From Candidatus Levyibacteriota bacterium (GTDB lineage: Bacteria; Patescibacteriota; Microgenomatia; Levybacterales; UBA12049): DNA of 6,628 bases. Below are positions 4,318 through 6,628 of this stretch, in pieces. The position numbers were made by a program, and so were the translations under genes. The stretch's first letter is position 1; every line of letters starts with the position of its first letter. The notes beneath the pieces were generated by a model. It had not been told where the DNA came from, made no database searches, and was given only the letters and a program-made list of their open reading frames with translations. The stretch is from positions 1 to 6,628 of the forward strand of contig JACPTT010000031.1 in the NCBI GenBank assembly GCA_016192645.1, written 5' to 3'.

Positions 4318-5277
4318 ATGACTCTTCAAGAAATTTATGATTTAGCCATTGAAATGGGAATAAAGGCTGATCCTCGCGGAGCCGAGCGGGTGAAAAAACT
4401 TCTTTCCCGCACTAAAAAAGAATACGAGGAATTAGCGTTAGCGAAAAAGAAATTTTTCGATCTAGAGTCGCTGCGCAATCCTTATTCCGACACCCGTATT
4501 TTAACAGGCTCGGGAAAAACCAAGGTTAAAAAAGTTCTTGCCGGAATTGATATTGACGTTGGCGAGGTTTTACTTGCCGACCGGCTAAATCAAAAAGGGA
4601 AGGGCATCGATCTTTTAATTGGTCATCATCCGCATGGAGCGGCTTTGGCAAGCTTGGATGAGGTTATGGATCTTCAGGTTGATCTGATGGCTTCTTTTGG
4701 AGTTTCGGTGAATGTTGCCGAGGCGCTTTTGAAAGAGAGAATAAGCCAAGTAAAGCGCCGGCTCGGTCCTGCCAATCATTTTCAAAGCGTTGATGCGGCG
4801 CGGCTTTTAGAGATTCCGTTTTTGGTTATCCATACTGTTTGGGATAATCTCGGCTGCGATTTTATCTCAAATTACCTAAAGAAAAAAGACTTAGAAACCG
4901 TTGGCGAAGTTTTGGAGGCGCTGGAGAACTTGCCTGAATTTGAGGAGGCAAAAAGAGGAAAAGCGGGCCCGAGAATAACTTCGGGCAACGAGAAAAATCG
5001 GGCGGGGAAAGTGGTTGTTTCCGGTTTTACCGGCGGAACCGAAGGCTCAAAGCTGATGTATGAAAAATTAGCCCAAGCCGGCGTTGGCACAATTGTTGAA
5101 ATGCACATGAGCGAAGAACACTTTGAGGAAGCAAAGAAGCATCACTTAAATGTGATTGTTTCGGGCCACATGGCATCGGATTCAATTGGAGCGAATATAT
5201 TTTTGGACGCGCTTGAGAGAAAAGGAATAGCGGTCATACCGTGTTCAGGGTTGATCAGAGTTAGAAGGAACAAATGA
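4318..5277 (+). CDS. NIF3-like (DUF34) dinuclear-metal protein
   Basis: The protein has 319 residues. LLIGHHPHG (99-107, His103 and His104) corresponds to the N-terminal metal-binding HH motif of the NIF3/YbgI family. Near the C-terminus, IVEMHMSEEH (about 259-268) and VIVSGHMASDSIG (His284, Asp288) occupy the place of the second ligand pair, with Asp where many members have Glu. It ends in the family-like IAVIPCSGL. The HH motif falls about 40 residues later than in E. coli YbgI because of an added charged helical N-terminus (about 20-50). NIF3 proteins form toroidal hexamers with a two-metal centre. Their role is unsettled, so I assign none; the protein should be cytoplasmic. I chose ATG 4318; a TTG at 4297 would add seven residues. 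No Shine-Dalgarno precedes either start. The stop overlaps the efp start as ATGA, indicating coupled translation in one operon driven from 4242-4270. Confidence 0.
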   Translation: MTLQEIYDLAIEMGIKADPRGAERVKKLLSRTKKEYEELALAKKKFFDLESLRNPYSDTRILTGSGKTKVKKVLAGIDIDVGEVLLADRLNQKGKGIDLLIGHHPHGAALASLDEVMDLQVDLMASFGVSVNVAEALLKERISQVKRRLGPANHFQSVDAARLLEIPFLVIHTVWDNLGCDFISNYLKKKDLETVGEVLEALENLPEFEEAKRGKAGPRITSGNEKNRAGKVVVSGFTGGTEGSKLMYEKLAQAGVGTIVEMHMSEEHFEEAKKHHLNVIVSGHMASDSIGANIFLDALERKGIAVIPCSGLIRVRRNK

Positions 5278-5831
5278 TTTCGGTAACGGAGCTTAAGAAC
5301 GGCACTGTTTTTGAGGATCAGGGACAGCTTTTCCAAGTCCTTTCCTACGCGCATATAAAGCTCGGGCGGGGCAGCGCCACCATTAAAGTAAAGGTCAAAA
5401 ATCTAAAGAGCGGTTCAACAACCGAAAAAAGCTTTATAAGCGGAGCAAAGGTTCAAGACATCAGCGTTTTTAAAAAAGATCTTCAATTCCTTTATAAAGA
5501 CAGCGATAATCTTTATTTTATGGATCCAAAAAGTTTTGAGCAGGTAAGCATTTCTCTTGCAAAATTTTCCGATCAGTCTCAATATCTGAAAGAAGGAGAG
5601 AATTTCTCAATCAGTTTTTTTAACGACGAGCCGCTTTCCCTAAACCTTCCGCCAAAAATGGAGTTCAAAGTTAGAGACACCGGGCCTTCTCTTCGCGGCA
5701 ATTCCGCAACCAATATCTACAAAGAGGCAATTTTGGAGAACGGCATAAAAACCAAAGTGCCCCTTTTTATAAAAGTGGGGGATAGCATTCGCATTGACAC
5801 CAAAACCTCGCAGTACAGCGAAAAAGTTTAA
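5274..5831 (+). CDS. efp: Translation elongation factor P
   Basis: EF-P binds ribosomes stalled on consecutive prolines and promotes peptide bond formation. The 185-residue length is normal. The three-barrel order is visible: an N-terminal KOW-like domain (about 1-62), a central OB domain (about 65-125) and a C-terminal OB domain (about 128-184). The last carries KVRDTGPSLRGNSATN and VPLFIKVGDSIRIDT, the family signature. The tip loop that reaches the peptidyl-transferase centre reads HIKLGRGSA (27-35). Arg32 is at the tip, where E. coli EF-P has modified Lys34 in a P-G-K-G loop, and Leu30 replaces the usual Pro. It is one of the few genes here with a good ribosome binding site, AGAAGGA at 5263-5269, four bases before the ATG. 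It overlaps the upstream NIF3-like gene by 4 bp and is followed by the MFS gene after one base. Confidence 0.
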   Translation: MISVTELKNGTVFEDQGQLFQVLSYAHIKLGRGSATIKVKVKNLKSGSTTEKSFISGAKVQDISVFKKDLQFLYKDSDNLYFMDPKSFEQVSISLAKFSDQSQYLKEGENFSISFFNDEPLSLNLPPKMEFKVRDTGPSLRGNSATNIYKEAILENGIKTKVPLFIKVGDSIRIDTKTSQYSEKV

Positions 5832-5832
5832 T

Positions 5833-6628
5833 ATGAACAATTATCTGCTCAGGGTGCTTTCTATTCGGCCGTTTTTCTTCCTCTTTCTTTCGGAAATCTT
5901 CTCTCAAATCGCCATGAACATGACCAACTTTATTTTAATTATTGTGGCGTTTGAGCTGACAAAATCAAACACGGCGGTATCTTTAATAGTTCTTTCTTTT
6001 ACGGTTCCAACTATTATTTTTGGCATTCTGGCCGGCGTTTATGTGGATCGCTGGAACAAAAAGCAGGTCCTTTTTTTAACAAATATCATCAGGGCTTTCC
6101 TTTTGTTGCTTCTTGCTTTTTTCTTTTCCCAAAACCTTTTTTTTATTTTTATACTTTCGTTTCTAATTGCTATTGCTACCCAGTTTTTTATTCCGGCAGA
6201 AACCCCTATGATTCCCGTTTTGGTTAAGAAAAATCTTCTTATGTCGGCAAATTCTTTGTTTGGAATGGGAATCTACGGCTCAATTCTTATTGCCTACGCG
6301 CTTTCCGGCTCGATTATTCTTTTTTTTGGAAAAACTTCTGTGTTTTTTGTTCTTGGCTTTCTTTTTTTTATTGCCGCGCTCTTTATTGTTCTGATGCGGG
6401 TTAAAGCGGCAAACCGCAGTTTTACGAAAACATTAAATGGTGTCTCTTTACGTCTCACGGTCGGAGATGAGATAAAAAACGCCGTTTCGCTTATTACAAA
6501 AACTAAGGAGATTTACCATGCGCTTTTGCTTTTGACGCTCTCCCAGGTTTTGATTTTGGTGGTGGCGGTAATCGGACCGGGTTATGCCCGGGAGATTTTA
6601 GGCATTGATATTAAGCAATTTCCGCTTC
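5833..6628 (+). CDS. MFS transporter, probable efflux type (partial, 3' end cut)
   Basis: The frame is open from ATG 5833, one base after the efp stop, to the window end, giving 265 codons. It is strongly hydrophobic with about six membrane helices visible: about 14-40, 47-70, 79-98, 101-125, 140-163 and 166-190. A charged loop follows (about 194-226) and then a further helix. MFS motif A appears between helices 2 and 3 as GVYVDRWNKK (68-77). TQFFIPAETPMIPVLV followed by ANSLF (116-143) resembles the MFS_3 / macrolide-efflux and enterobactin-exporter branch, so export of a small molecule across the inner membrane is the likely role; the substrate cannot be told. No Shine-Dalgarno precedes the start, so translation probably depends on coupling to efp. 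The C-terminal half lies outside the window. Confidence 0.
   Translation, partial: MNNYLLRVLSIRPFFFLFLSEIFSQIAMNMTNFILIIVAFELTKSNTAVSLIVLSFTVPTIIFGILAGVYVDRWNKKQVLFLTNIIRAFLLLLLAFFFSQNLFFIFILSFLIAIATQFFIPAETPMIPVLVKKNLLMSANSLFGMGIYGSILIAYALSGSIILFFGKTSVFFVLGFLFFIAALFIVLMRVKAANRSFTKTLNGVSLRLTVGDEIKNAVSLITKTKEIYHALLLLTLSQVLILVVAVIGPGYAREILGIDIKQFPL

Overview
The window looks like a piece of a Candidate Phyla Radiation (Patescibacteria) genome, most likely a Microgenomates-type lineage. This is inferred from the gene mix: small secreted proteins with DUF5666-like and Ig-like domains, a degenerate MBL-fold gene joined to dnaB, and a NIF3-like gene joined to efp. Other pointers are very short intergenic gaps, a tRNA without an encoded CCA end, the near absence of Shine-Dalgarno sequences, and a short GC-rich palindrome inserted in frame in a coding sequence. 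No 16S rRNA or other definitive marker is present.

Layout. (1) 1-1698, minus strand: the 5' part of an M24-type Xaa-Pro peptidase, a secreted protein with two DUF5666-like repeats, and a membrane-anchored single Ig-like domain protein. The last two form an operon read from a strong promoter at 1718-1746. (2) 1699-1801: a divergent control region with overlapping -35 boxes and a GC hairpin at the start of the rightward transcript. (3) 1802-3682, plus strand: an inactive-looking MBL-fold protein and, one base later, the replicative helicase DnaB. Compared with the family, DnaB lacks about 15 residues around motif H3. Right after its stop lies a coding-like tail in another frame. (4) 3679-4097, minus strand: two unrecognised small ORFs overlapping by ATGA, behind a near-leaderless promoter. 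(5) 4155-4240, minus strand: tRNA-Leu(CAA). Its promoter overlaps the divergent promoter of the next operon. (6) 4318-6628, plus strand: NIF3-like protein, elongation factor P and an MFS exporter cut by the window end. These three overlap by 4 bp or are separated by 1 bp.

The genes are mostly housekeeping (replication, translation, peptide turnover) plus cell-envelope proteins. I see no CRISPR array, transposase, phage module, toxin-antitoxin pair or defence system, and no clearly new multi-gene system. The points most worth a second look are the DnaB motif H3 gap and its frame-shifted tail, the palindrome inserted in the peptidase, the heptanucleotide repeat inside a signal peptide, the MBL-fold pseudoenzyme coupled to dnaB, and two intergenic regions where divergent promoters physically overlap.
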